Assembly (NCBI RefSeq): GCF_003610915.1
Contig: NZ_NSDJ01000002.1
Location: 434,001-498,000, forward strand
Source of the DNA: Rahnella variigena
GTDB lineage: Bacteria > Pseudomonadota > Gammaproteobacteria > Enterobacterales > Enterobacteriaceae
Direction: 5' to 3'
Length of the DNA stretch: 64,000 nucleotides
Translations under genes and position numbers: made by a program
The notes under the pieces: model-generated
Databases searched by the model: none
Told to the model about the DNA's origin: nothing
What the model saw: the letters and a program-made list of their open reading frames with translations, nothing else
In this document: piece by piece, positions 7,379-15,937 of the stretch
Numbering within the stretch: the first letter of the stretch is position 1
Layout of the letters: every line of letters begins with the position of its first letter

Positions 7379-10300
7379 ATGGACTTTTCCCGTTTTTTCA
7401 TCGACCGGCCTATTTTTGCGGCTGTTTTGTCGATTTTGATTTTGGTCACCGGGGCTATTGCGATCCCTCTGCTGCCGGTCAGTGAATATCCTAACGTCGT
7501 TCCGCCAAGCGTGCAGGTACGCGCCGAATATCCGGGTGCCAACCCGAAAGTGATTGCTGAAACCGTGGCGACGCCGCTGGAAGAAGCCATTAACGGCGTG
7601 GAAAACATGGTGTACATGAAATCTGTCGCCGGTTCGGATGGCGTGCTGGTCACGACCGTCACTTTCCGTCCGGGTACCGATCCGGATCAGGCGCAGGTTC
7701 AGGTGCAAAACCGTGTGGCGCAGGCGGAAGCGCGTCTGCCGGAAGATGTCCGCCGTCAGGGGGTAACCACTCAGAAGCAATCGCCAACGTTAACGCTGGT
7801 GGTGCATCTGGTGTCCCCTTCCGGCAAATATGATTCCCTGTATCTGAGCAACTACGCCACGCTGAAAGTGAAAGATGAGCTGGCGCGTTTGCCGGGTGTC
7901 GGGCAGATCCAGATTTTTGGTGCGGGTGAATATGCCATGCGCGTCTGGCTGGATCCGAACAAAGTTGCGGCCCGTGGCCTGACGGCTTCTGATGTGGTGA
8001 AAGCCATGCAGGAGCAGAACGTGCAGGTTTCTGCCGGTCAGCTTGGCGCAGAGCCGATGCCAAAAGACAGCGATTATCTGCTGTCCATCAATGCGCAGGG
8101 ACGGCTTAAAGACGAAGACGAGTTCGGCAAAATCATCCTGAAAAGTGGTGATAATGGTGAAATTGTTCGTCTGCGGGATGTCGCGCGCATCGAAATGGGT
8201 TCCGGCAGTTATGCGCTTCGTTCCCAGCTTAATAATAAAGATGCCGTGGGTATTGGTATCTTCCAGTCGCCGGGGGCTAACGCCATTGATTTGTCGGATG
8301 CCGTGCGTGCCAAGATGACTGAACTGTCGGCCCGCTTCCCGGAAGGCATGACCTGGCGTGCGCCGTACGACCCGACGGTGTTTGTGCGTGATTCGATCAG
8401 TGCCGTAGTCCATACGCTGCTCGAAGCCGTGGTGCTGGTAGTGCTGGTGGTTATCCTGTTCCTGCAAACCTGGCGTGCGTCGATCATTCCGTTACTGGCA
8501 GTGCCGATTTCAGTCATCGGGACATTCAGTATTCTGTATTTACTGGGATTCTCGCTCAATACGTTAAGCCTGTTCGGGCTGGTACTGGCGATAGGGATAG
8601 TCGTTGATGACGCCATTGTGGTGGTGGAAAACGTCGAGCGAAATATCGAGGAAGGACTCGCCCCGAGAGAGGCCGCGCATCAGGCAATGCGGGAAGTTTC
8701 CGGGCCGATCATTGCGATTGCGCTGGTGCTGTGTGCGGTGTTTGTGCCGATGGCGTTTCTGTCCGGCGTAACCGGTCAGTTCTACAAGCAGTTTGCAGTG
8801 ACTATCGCGATTTCTACCGTGATTTCCGCCATTAACTCGCTGACGCTCTCCCCCGCGCTGGCTGCACTGTTGCTCAAACCACATGGCGCGCCGAAAGACT
8901 TGCCGTCTCGTTTGATCGACCGTCTGTTCGGCTGGATTTTCCGTCCTTTCAACCGTTTCTTTAATGCCAGTTCTCATCGTTATCAGAGTGCGGTGTCGAA
9001 AACGCTCGGGCGTCGTGGTGCTGTATTTGGTGTTTATGTTCTGCTGTTGTGCGGCGCGGCATTTATGTTCAAAGCGGTGCCGGGCGGCTTTATTCCGACG
9101 CAGGATAAACTGTATCTGATCGCCGGTGTGAAGATGCCTGAAGGGGCGTCGCTGTCCCGTACAGACGCGGTGATCCGCAAAATCAGCGCCATGGGACTGA
9201 GTACCGACGGGGTGATTGATGCGGTCGCTTTCCCGGGACTGAATGCGTTGCAGTTCACCAATACGCCAAATACCGGCACGGTCTTCTTCGCGCTTAAACC
9301 CCTGAGCGAACGTACCCGCACGGCGGCAGAGATTAACGCGGAAATTAATGCCAAAATCTCGCAGATTCAGGAAGGATTTGCCTTCTCGATTATGCCACCG
9401 CCAATTCTCGGATTGGGTCAGGGTTCGGGTTACTCCCTGTATGTGCAGGATCGTGCAGGGCTGGGCTACGGTGCGTTGCAGACGGCGATCAATACCATGT
9501 CCGGTGCCATTATGCAGACGCCTGGCATGGGTTATCCTATTTCCTCTTATCAGGCTAACGTGCCTCAGCTGGATGCGCATATCGACCGCGATAAGGCCAA
9601 AGCTCAGGGCGTGTCCCTTGATGACCTGTTCAGTACGTTGCAGGTTTATCTCGGGTCGTCGTATATCAATGACTTCAACCGTTTTGGTCGTACCTGGAAA
9701 GTCATGGCGCAGGCCGATGGCCAGTTCCGTGACAGCGTGGAAGATATCGCTAATCTGCGTACACGTAACGATAAAGGCGAAATGGTGCCGATTGGCAGCA
9801 TGCTGAATATCACCACCACTTACGGGCCTGATCCGGTGATCCGCTATAACGGTTACCCGGCGGCAGACCTGATTGGCGATGCTGATCCGCGCGTGCTGTC
9901 TTCTGCGCAGGCGATGACGGAGCTGACTGCAATGTCTAAAAATCTGCTGCCGAACGGGATGAATATCGAATGGACTGACCTGAGTTATCAGCAATCGACA
10001 CAAGGTAACGCGGCGCTGATCGTATTCCCGATGTCGGTATTGCTGGCGTTCCTGGTGCTGGCGGCCTTGTATGAAAGCTGGACGCTGCCGCTGGCGGTCA
10101 TTCTGATTGTTCCGATGACCATGCTGTCTGCGCTGTTCGGCGTCTGGCTGACCGGTGGCGATAACAACGTGTTCGTTCAGGTCGGGCTGGTGGTGCTGAT
10201 GGGACTTGCCTGTAAAAACGCGATTCTTATCGTCGAATTTGCCCGCGAGCTGGAAATGCAGGGTAAAGGGATTATTGAATCGGCTCTGGAAGCATGTCGT

Positions 10301-10531
10301 CTTCGTCTGCGACCTATCGTGATGACATCAATTGCGTTTATCGCAGGGACCATACCGCTGATCCTGGGACACGGTGCCGGCGCTGAAGTACGCGGAGTGA
10401 CGGGGATTACCGTGTTCTCCGGTATGCTGGGTGTAACACTGTTCGGGTTGTTCCTGACGCCGGTATTCTATGTGGCGCTGCGTAAGCTGGTGACGCGTAA
10501 GAAAGTCGTCGTGGAAACACAAACTGCCTGA
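7379..10531 (+). CDS. oqxB: OqxB, RND multidrug efflux transporter
   Basis: Inner-membrane proton-driven trimeric pump, 1050 aa, the same length as Klebsiella OqxB and nearly collinear with it. It exports quinolones, quinoxalines, nitrofurantoin, chloramphenicol and biocides. Visible marks are N-terminal MDFSRFFIDRPIFAAVLSI, the proton-relay aspartates in GIVVDDAIVVVENVER, the relay lysine in GLACKNAILIVEFA, and two large periplasmic halves. It is co-transcribed with oqxA and followed by a strong terminator. The locus looks chromosomal and native: no IS flanks the pump itself and codon use matches the neighbours. Confidence 0.96.
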   Translation: MDFSRFFIDRPIFAAVLSILILVTGAIAIPLLPVSEYPNVVPPSVQVRAEYPGANPKVIAETVATPLEEAINGVENMVYMKSVAGSDGVLVTTVTFRPGTDPDQAQVQVQNRVAQAEARLPEDVRRQGVTTQKQSPTLTLVVHLVSPSGKYDSLYLSNYATLKVKDELARLPGVGQIQIFGAGEYAMRVWLDPNKVAARGLTASDVVKAMQEQNVQVSAGQLGAEPMPKDSDYLLSINAQGRLKDEDEFGKIILKSGDNGEIVRLRDVARIEMGSGSYALRSQLNNKDAVGIGIFQSPGANAIDLSDAVRAKMTELSARFPEGMTWRAPYDPTVFVRDSISAVVHTLLEAVVLVVLVVILFLQTWRASIIPLLAVPISVIGTFSILYLLGFSLNTLSLFGLVLAIGIVVDDAIVVVENVERNIEEGLAPREAAHQAMREVSGPIIAIALVLCAVFVPMAFLSGVTGQFYKQFAVTIAISTVISAINSLTLSPALAALLLKPHGAPKDLPSRLIDRLFGWIFRPFNRFFNASSHRYQSAVSKTLGRRGAVFGVYVLLLCGAAFMFKAVPGGFIPTQDKLYLIAGVKMPEGASLSRTDAVIRKISAMGLSTDGVIDAVAFPGLNALQFTNTPNTGTVFFALKPLSERTRTAAEINAEINAKISQIQEGFAFSIMPPPILGLGQGSGYSLYVQDRAGLGYGALQTAINTMSGAIMQTPGMGYPISSYQANVPQLDAHIDRDKAKAQGVSLDDLFSTLQVYLGSSYINDFNRFGRTWKVMAQADGQFRDSVEDIANLRTRNDKGEMVPIGSMLNITTTYGPDPVIRYNGYPAADLIGDADPRVLSSAQAMTELTAMSKNLLPNGMNIEWTDLSYQQSTQGNAALIVFPMSVLLAFLVLAALYESWTLPLAVILIVPMTMLSALFGVWLTGGDNNVFVQVGLVVLMGLACKNAILIVEFARELEMQGKGIIESALEACRLRLRPIVMTSIAFIAGTIPLILGHGAGAEVRGVTGITVFSGMLGVTLFGLFLTPVFYVALRKLVTRKKVVVETQTA

Positions 10532-10548
10532 TCTGAAAATCAGAACGC

Positions 10549-10579
10549 AAAAAGCCGGGAAAATATCCCGGCTTTTTTT
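10549..10579 (+). terminator. Terminator of oqxAB
   Basis: GCCGGGA (10554-10560) pairs with TCCCGGC (10566-10572) over a 5-base loop and is followed by seven T. A-runs on the left allow it to work for oqxR on the other strand as well. Confidence 0.9.
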
Positions 10580-10619
10580 ATGTGCTTTTTTAAGGTTTCC
10601 CGGAAGGAAACGTTGAACG

Positions 10620-11105
10620 CTATTTAGAGCAGACCGAACCTTCTGAGTATTCAGCAGCTAAGTCCTTGGTGCATTTGTATTTGCCACCACGCTCGAATTC
10701 CGCCAGAGCATCTGCGACCGTGTGGCGAGCCAGAACCTGGAAGGAGGCTTCTTCTGCTTCGTTAACGATATTTTTGAAATACGTACAAGCATTGGCGCTG
10801 ACAACACAACGGGCAGGAACGTCAGGACGTGCGGCCCACAGGCGCTTGTCTTCTATCACCGCGCAATAAATATCACGAAGTGTGATTTCTTCCGCGGGAC
10901 GACCCAGTGTGATCGAGCCGGTGCGACCGAGTGTGGAAACAATAATGCCGTGCTGCGTCAGCGGCACCATCAGTTTGCGGATAAAACTGGAGTTGGCTTC
11001 CAGACCCGTTGCTAAAATCGCACTGGTGCACCGCTGTTCAGCCTTTTGGGACTGAGCGATACAAAACACCATCTGCATAGCTGTCGGAAAGCGATAATCT
11101 AACAT
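10620..11105 (-). CDS. oqxR: OqxR, Rrf2-family repressor of oqxAB
   Basis: Rrf2-type winged-helix regulator (161 aa from the ATG at 11105, which has AGGA upstream; the frame extends to a TTG at 11126). The N-terminal HTH runs to about residue 75, with RKLMVPLTQHGIIVSTLGRTGSITLGR as recognition helix and wing. The family's Cys-rich sensor region is seen as CVVSANAC. Its place next to oqxB, convergent with the pump genes, reproduces the Klebsiella locus, where oqxR loss causes pump overproduction. All expected conserved parts are present, so the gene appears intact. The palindrome at 6006-6024 is a candidate target. Confidence 0.9.
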   Translation of the reverse strand: MLDYRFPTAMQMVFCIAQSQKAEQRCTSAILATGLEANSSFIRKLMVPLTQHGIIVSTLGRTGSITLGRPAEEITLRDIYCAVIEDKRLWAARPDVPARCVVSANACTYFKNIVNEAEEASFQVLARHTVADALAEFERGGKYKCTKDLAAEYSEGSVCSK

Positions 11106-11490
11106 GTCATTGTCCTGAGAAACCAAGTCTTAGGTTAAGCACCCTATCACAGAGGAATTACCCTGTCCGTGATCTGGTCAATAATATAACAAAAAGACAC
11201 GCCGTTGTACACGCGATTTATCAATACATTTCAATCATGTAGGGCACAAATCGCTTAATAAACAGCCCCGTCAAAATCCCCTTTTCACCTCTTTAAATTC
11301 AAGCGCTTGTAAGAAAATTCAGTAGGATCAGGCAAGCATTTGTGGAGTTTTTAGACGAATACAGCACGCGATACTTAACCAAAATATAACACGACGTTCA
11401 TCACACCCCTTTCTGGCAGCCGCCATACTCCTGTATGCGTATTTATGGTACAAAGTATCGGCTATTCACTTACCCATTCAGAGACGCGCA
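11106..11490. other. Intergenic region between oqxR and the RpiR regulator
   Basis: AT-rich divergent promoter region without a credible gene. I see no strong palindrome or terminator in it. It should hold the oqxR promoter (right next to 11105) and that of the RpiR gene. Confidence 0.4.
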
Positions 11491-12354
11491 ATGGCCTTCT
11501 CCATCGACATTATTTCCTGCATCACCGACCGCTTTGTGGAACTTACCGCGACGGAAAAGCGTATCGCGCAATTTATTCTGGATGACGTGCAGTTCGCCTC
11601 CACGCTGCCGATTGCAGAAATGGCGCATCTTACCGGGACAAGCCAGGCGTCGGTCACCCGCTTTGCCCGCGCTATCGGCTGCAAAGACGTGCGTGAACTG
11701 AAAGTAAAACTCGCGCAGTCACTGGCGGTAGGCCAGCGTTTTATTCTGGACGTGCCGGATCTGGACGGCGTTCAGGGGATCTACGAAACAATCATTAATG
11801 TGCTGGACATCAACCGGCGCGCGCTTAACCCGGATTCACTCAAAAAAGTTGTCGGATGGCTCAGTAATGCCCGGCAAATTCTGGCGATTGGGATGGGCGG
11901 TGGCTCTACGATTTGCGCTCAGGAAGTCCAGTACCGCCTGTTCCGCCTTGGCCTGCCGGTGGTGAGCCAGAGCGATGGCCTGCTGGTGCGCATGATGTGC
12001 TCAGCCGTTGCGCCAAACGACGTGGTACTTGCGCTCTCGCTGGGAGGTTACACGCCGGAAATCATTGAGAGTGTGGCGATAGCCCGGCAGTACGGGGCCA
12101 AAGTCATCGCCATCACCACGCAGGATTCACCCCTGGCGGCCAATGCCGACATCGTGCTGCCGCTGATCGTGCGGGAAAATGACTACATTTTTAAGCCAAG
12201 TACCTCACGCTATGCCATGCTGGCGATGATCGATGTGTTGGCCACCGAACTGGCGATGGCCAACAAAACACAGGCAAAAGACCGTCTGAGACGCATTAAG
12301 CTTGCGCTGGACGGGCACCGGGGCGGCGTGGACCGCCAGCCGTTAGGGGATTAG
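11491..12354 (+). CDS. MurR/RpiR-family transcriptional regulator
   Basis: 287-aa regulator with an N-terminal RpiR helix-turn-helix (residues 1-77; FVELTATEKRIAQFIL, then LTGTSQASVTRFARAIG) and a C-terminal SIS sugar-phosphate-binding domain (about 105-240, with LAIGMGGGSTICAQEVQYRL and LSLGGYTPEIIESVAIAR). Family members sense phosphorylated sugars and control adjacent catabolic genes. It converges on dgoA-dgoK and is probably the regulator of the catabolic cluster at 12383-18790. The likely effector is a 2-keto-3-deoxy-6-phospho sugar acid or amino sugar acid, by inference from neighbours. Confidence 0.88.
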   Translation: MAFSIDIISCITDRFVELTATEKRIAQFILDDVQFASTLPIAEMAHLTGTSQASVTRFARAIGCKDVRELKVKLAQSLAVGQRFILDVPDLDGVQGIYETIINVLDINRRALNPDSLKKVVGWLSNARQILAIGMGGGSTICAQEVQYRLFRLGLPVVSQSDGLLVRMMCSAVAPNDVVLALSLGGYTPEIIESVAIARQYGAKVIAITTQDSPLAANADIVLPLIVRENDYIFKPSTSRYAMLAMIDVLATELAMANKTQAKDRLRRIKLALDGHRGGVDRQPLGD

Positions 12355-12382
12355 GAAGAGATGACGTGCGCTTCGCGGGGTT

Positions 12383-12985
12383 TTAACTCCGCCATGCTGC
12401 CATAAACCGCCGTGCCTGAAGGCGGGTGGTTTCGACATCCTGACCGGCACGATACAGATCGCCGCCGAGCCCTGCCCCGGCACAACCGGCACGTAAATAT
12501 TCCGCCAGATTATCCGGCGTGACGCCTCCCACCGCCAGTACCGGGACTTCCGGCGGTAACACCGCCTTAAGGGAGGAAATGTACGCCGGACCGAATGCCG
12601 CCGAGGGGAAAATCTTCAGCCATTGTGCCCCGGCTTCCAGCGCGGTAAACGCTTCGGTAGCGGTGGCGCAACCGGCACAAACCCACATTCCGGCATCGAC
12701 AGCCCGACGGATCACCTTGGGCTGCGTATTCGGCGTCACCACCAGCTTTGCCCCGATATTCGCCAGAAAATCGACCTGTTCAACCTTTAGCACCGTTCCC
12801 GCTCCGATGCACGCCGAGTCGCCGTAACGCGTGACCATTTCAGCGATACTTTTCTGCCAGTCCGGCGAGTTCAGCGGGATCTCAATGTAACGGAAGCCCT
12901 CTTCAATCAGTGCGCCGACATGATCACTGGTCTCATGAGGATAAATGCCGCGTAAAATCGCGACCAAAAGTTTAGCGTCGTGCAT
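12383..12985 (-). CDS. dgoA: DgoA-like 2-dehydro-3-deoxy-6-phosphogalactonate aldolase
   Basis: Class I KDPG/KDPGal aldolase (200 aa) that splits the 6-phospho-2-keto-3-deoxy sugar acid to pyruvate and glyceraldehyde-3-phosphate. The Schiff-base lysine lies in GAQWLKIFPSAAFGP, the family Glu in GFRYIEIPLNSP, and the phosphate loop in LAVGGVTPDN and GAGLGGDLYRAG. It is closer to E. coli DgoA than to Eda. Start at 12985 is supported by AAGGAG; the frame reaches a TTG at 12988. It is the last gene of the operon and overlaps dgoK by 14 bases. Confidence 0.93.
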   Translation of the reverse strand: MHDAKLLVAILRGIYPHETSDHVGALIEEGFRYIEIPLNSPDWQKSIAEMVTRYGDSACIGAGTVLKVEQVDFLANIGAKLVVTPNTQPKVIRRAVDAGMWVCAGCATATEAFTALEAGAQWLKIFPSAAFGPAYISSLKAVLPPEVPVLAVGGVTPDNLAEYLRAGCAGAGLGGDLYRAGQDVETTRLQARRFMAAWRS

Positions 12986-13835
12986 CAAGAATGCTCCTTA
13001 TTCCCTGCTGGAAAGCGGTGTCACCCGCAATTTCATTCACCGTTATGCCCGCCTGTTCACAGGCCAGCCAGTAACGACGACAAAGCGACTCACCACCGAC
13101 CAGAGTGACCTGACTGACGGATAATTCACTGCGCATTGCCACCACTTCCGCACCTATCAGCAACCCGGACAACCAGTCGCCGACCGATCCCGGAGCCAGT
13201 TCGCCAAGCACCCGCCGCGCACGCGCTTCAAACAGCCTGTTCACTAATGCAGGCGATTCCAGCCCGCGTTGCAGGCCAGCCTGAAACGCCCGGTTATCAT
13301 CTTGCTGTGCCGGCAAGCCTCTGCCAATCAGGGAATGCTGCATCAGCAGGTGATACAGTTCGCCCGTCATCGCTGTGGTGAACCCGCTGACTGCCCCCTC
13401 TGCCACCTGCACCCATTTGCTGTGCGTACCGGGCATAACGTAACAGGTGTCAGGGGCCAACTGCATCGCGCCGAGCAACTGCGTTTCTTCACCGCGCATG
13501 ACGTTGTGTAGCGTGTTAAGACCCGGCACAATCCAGACCTGCGGCACGACCTCAAAAAGTTGCGCGCTCAGTGTTTGTAACGACACAGGGCAAGCCAGAT
13601 AAGGCACCGTTTGCCAGCCTGCATCGCTGCCGACCATACCGGCCATTATCACGGGAAGAGTTTCTTTACCGCGCCACGGCTGGATATATTGCGCGAACAC
13701 GTCACAGGCGGTTTGATCCACCAGCCGGCTGATGCCGTAAGGCAGTTGCAGGCTATCCGCGCACTGCCCGTTCAGGTATAACCAGGCGCGCAGATGCGAT
13801 GATCCCCAGTCAACGGCAATATAATCCCCGCTCAT
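12972..13835 (-). CDS. dgoK: DgoK-like 2-dehydro-3-deoxygalactonokinase
   Basis: Sugar-acid kinase of the DgoK family (287 aa) that phosphorylates 2-keto-3-deoxy-galactonate at C6, feeding DgoA. The N-terminal ATP-binding segment YIAVDWGSSHLRAWLYLNG and the central VMPGTHSKWVQVAEGAVSGF are characteristic. Overlaps of 4 bases with the symporter gene (ATGA) and 14 bases with dgoA indicate tight translational coupling. DgoK works on the C4 epimer of KDG; whether this one prefers the gluco or galacto form cannot be read from sequence. No dgoD dehydratase or dgoT is nearby, so galactonate itself is probably not the substrate. Confidence 0.92.
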   Translation of the reverse strand: MSGDYIAVDWGSSHLRAWLYLNGQCADSLQLPYGISRLVDQTACDVFAQYIQPWRGKETLPVIMAGMVGSDAGWQTVPYLACPVSLQTLSAQLFEVVPQVWIVPGLNTLHNVMRGEETQLLGAMQLAPDTCYVMPGTHSKWVQVAEGAVSGFTTAMTGELYHLLMQHSLIGRGLPAQQDDNRAFQAGLQRGLESPALVNRLFEARARRVLGELAPGSVGDWLSGLLIGAEVVAMRSELSVSQVTLVGGESLCRRYWLACEQAGITVNEIAGDTAFQQGIRSILDARR

Positions 13836-15322
13836 CGTGCGCTCCCGGTGGCGCGTTTGCCCAACGGCACCGGTAACGGCTCAGGCTGGCTTTCGCGTTC
13901 GCGGGTGATCATATCCAGTGCCTCTTCGCGGCTCATTTTGCTGGCCGGCGTTACCAGCGTCACGACCAGCGCGCAGCCCAGACTCATCAACACAGACGGC
14001 ACCACCGGGTTACCCCAGAAACTCATCCAGCTGTCGTTTACCAGCATCGCCAGTGAGGTCCCGGCGCCGCCAATCAGCGCAGCCATCGCGCCCTGCCAGT
14101 TAAAACGTATCCAGAATCGCCCCAGTATTGAGCAGATAAACAGGCCGGACATGATCATCGAAATCATTTTGGTGATGTAGCTGATGATGTCGTTGGAGGT
14201 CAGCGCGAAGATCAGCGCCAGCCCGATCACCAGCACAAGGGAAATACGCGACATGCGGATCGCCTTTTCTGGTGCGGGCATATGACCGGTGATCAGAGTG
14301 TAAAGGTCACGCAGCATGATAGAGACGGCGGCAATCGCGTCAGAACTGCCCGAAGACATATTGGCTGACATACCCGCAATCAGCACCGCCATTCCCAGCA
14401 CCGGTGGCAAAACTTGAGTGGCGAACAGGAAGGCAAAGCCGCTGTTTGCCAGTGCCGGATTCATCGTGTAAGCGGCCATACCAATGATCGCGGGCAGGAA
14501 GGAGAAGCCCAGATAGAGCAAACCGGTGATCACAAAGGATTTACGCACCGTGCCTACGTTTTTGGCGGAATAAATACGCTGGCGGTAGGAAGGCGTGGCC
14601 AGTACTCCGACGCCAATTACCATTGCCAGAGAAAAAGCAGGCAGGATGCCGAGTTTATCCACTCCAAACAGGCTTTGCTTTGCCGGAACGACGGCCTGCT
14701 GGATATGGCTCCACCCGCCAACGTGATGTACCGCTAGCGCTGCCATCAGGATAAAACCGATAAACAGAATTAACGACTGCACGGTATCAATCCATACCAC
14801 TGCGGAATATCCACCAATACCGACGTAAACCACAAAAGCTGCTGCAATAATAATTTTCGCCGTATTAATATCAATTCCGCTTGCCCATGACAGATATAAA
14901 CCACCACCAAGAATATGCGCCCCCAGCCAACCAATAGATGCAATGAAGATTAATATTGCCACGACATTTTTAATGATTTTATTGCCGCCAGTGTAATAAG
15001 AGATCTCTTCGCTCATGGTCATAAAACGCATTTTTCGCACCGGCGCAAACAACCAGGCCAGCAGCAGAATACCTACCGCACCGCCCAGACCATACAGCAT
15101 GCCCGCCCAGCCGTTGGTGTAACCGAAGCCTACCGCGCCGACGCTCGACCCCGTACCGACCATCGTGCCTACGGTGGATCCCAGCGTTAAAATTAAGGGT
15201 AATGAACGTCCGCCTAATAAAAAGTCATCGCCATTTTTCTGATTACGTGACACATACCAGCCCAGTGTAATCATGGCGCACGCATATATTGCAAACCAAA
15301 TAAGAAAAGAATAATTATTCAT
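13832..15322 (-). CDS. Sodium:solute symporter (SSS family)
   Basis: 496-aa inner-membrane protein with about 13 hydrophobic helices and SSS hallmarks: GGRSLPLILTLGSTVGTMVGTGSSVGAVG near the N-terminus and GIGGYSAVVWIDTVQSLILF in the middle, the family's core signature. The charged C-terminal tail is cytoplasmic. It sits between ridA and dgoK in one operon, so it probably imports the substrate of the deacylase/deaminase steps (an N-acylated amino sugar acid or D-amino acid). The substrate is not predictable from sequence alone. Confidence 0.88.
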   Translation of the reverse strand: MNNYSFLIWFAIYACAMITLGWYVSRNQKNGDDFLLGGRSLPLILTLGSTVGTMVGTGSSVGAVGFGYTNGWAGMLYGLGGAVGILLLAWLFAPVRKMRFMTMSEEISYYTGGNKIIKNVVAILIFIASIGWLGAHILGGGLYLSWASGIDINTAKIIIAAAFVVYVGIGGYSAVVWIDTVQSLILFIGFILMAALAVHHVGGWSHIQQAVVPAKQSLFGVDKLGILPAFSLAMVIGVGVLATPSYRQRIYSAKNVGTVRKSFVITGLLYLGFSFLPAIIGMAAYTMNPALANSGFAFLFATQVLPPVLGMAVLIAGMSANMSSGSSDAIAAVSIMLRDLYTLITGHMPAPEKAIRMSRISLVLVIGLALIFALTSNDIISYITKMISMIMSGLFICSILGRFWIRFNWQGAMAALIGGAGTSLAMLVNDSWMSFWGNPVVPSVLMSLGCALVVTLVTPASKMSREEALDMITRERESQPEPLPVPLGKRATGSAR

Positions 15323-15431
15323 GGCTCACTTCCAGATTAATTAAGTTGCAATGGCTCCCTGAAAAAAGACAAAGAAAGCCCGTTGGCACGTTCGTAGCGC
15401 ACCTGAGTTATTTATAAATATATTTTGATAA

Positions 15432-15458
15432 GCCGGATGCACGCAGAGGGCATCCGGC
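15432..15458 (-). other. Intercistronic hairpin between ridA and the symporter gene
   Basis: A 9-bp perfect stem GCCGGATGC / GCATCCGGC with a 9-base loop lies in the 151-bp ridA-symporter gap. On the minus strand only a weak AT-rich tail follows. It may be a partial terminator or an mRNA-stabilising element that lowers expression of the downstream transporter-kinase-aldolase part. Confidence 0.6.
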
Positions 15459-15473
15459 CTGATCACGGAATAA

Positions 15474-15869
15474 TTACTTCACGCGTTCAGCGTTATAACA
15501 GGTCAGGTCCACTTCTACTTTGCAATCCACCACCAGATCCGCAACGCAGCAGACGCGGGCCGGAGGATGGGCGGAAAAAAACTCGCTGAACACTTTGTTA
15601 AAGGACTGGAAATAACGCGCGTCGGTCAGGAACACCTTCACATGCACCACATCCGCCAGGGTGTAGCCTGCGCTCTCCATGATGTCCACGCAGTTTTGGA
15701 TAGCCAGCCGCGACTGCTCGATAATGCCCCCTTCCACCACTTCGCCATCTTTCATCGGTGTTTGCCCGGAAACATAAAGCCAGCCGCCCGCCTCTACGGC
15801 CTTGGCAAACGGCAGTGGCTGCCCGCCCGTTCCTGTACTCCCGCCCACTCCGTAACGTTTAATACTCAT
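15474..15869 (-). CDS. RidA-family enamine/imine deaminase
   Basis: 131-aa member of the RidA/YjgF family. It has the conserved GWLYVSGQTPMKDGE strand and a C-terminal RVCCVADLVVDCKVEVDLTCYN, where the family Arg that binds the substrate carboxylate lies in PPARVCCV. RidA proteins hydrolyse reactive enamines released by PLP-dependent beta-eliminations. Having one beside a PLP deaminase is therefore meaningful. The ATG is preceded by AAGGAG. It is 68 bp from the deacylase gene, within the same operon. Confidence 0.88.
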   Translation of the reverse strand: MSIKRYGVGGSTGTGGQPLPFAKAVEAGGWLYVSGQTPMKDGEVVEGGIIEQSRLAIQNCVDIMESAGYTLADVVHVKVFLTDARYFQSFNKVFSEFFSAHPPARVCCVADLVVDCKVEVDLTCYNAERVK

Positions 15870-15937
15870 TATTGCTCCTTATGCATACTGTATAAATGCG
15901 TGCTCAGGGGACAGCGTCTGGCTCTCCCCGCAAAATT

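Noticed and set aside
8564..10003. 479-codon open frame antisense to oqxB
   Set aside because: It lies fully inside oqxB in the mirrored phase, has a His/Arg/Gln-rich composition typical of antisense shadows, and has no ribosome site.
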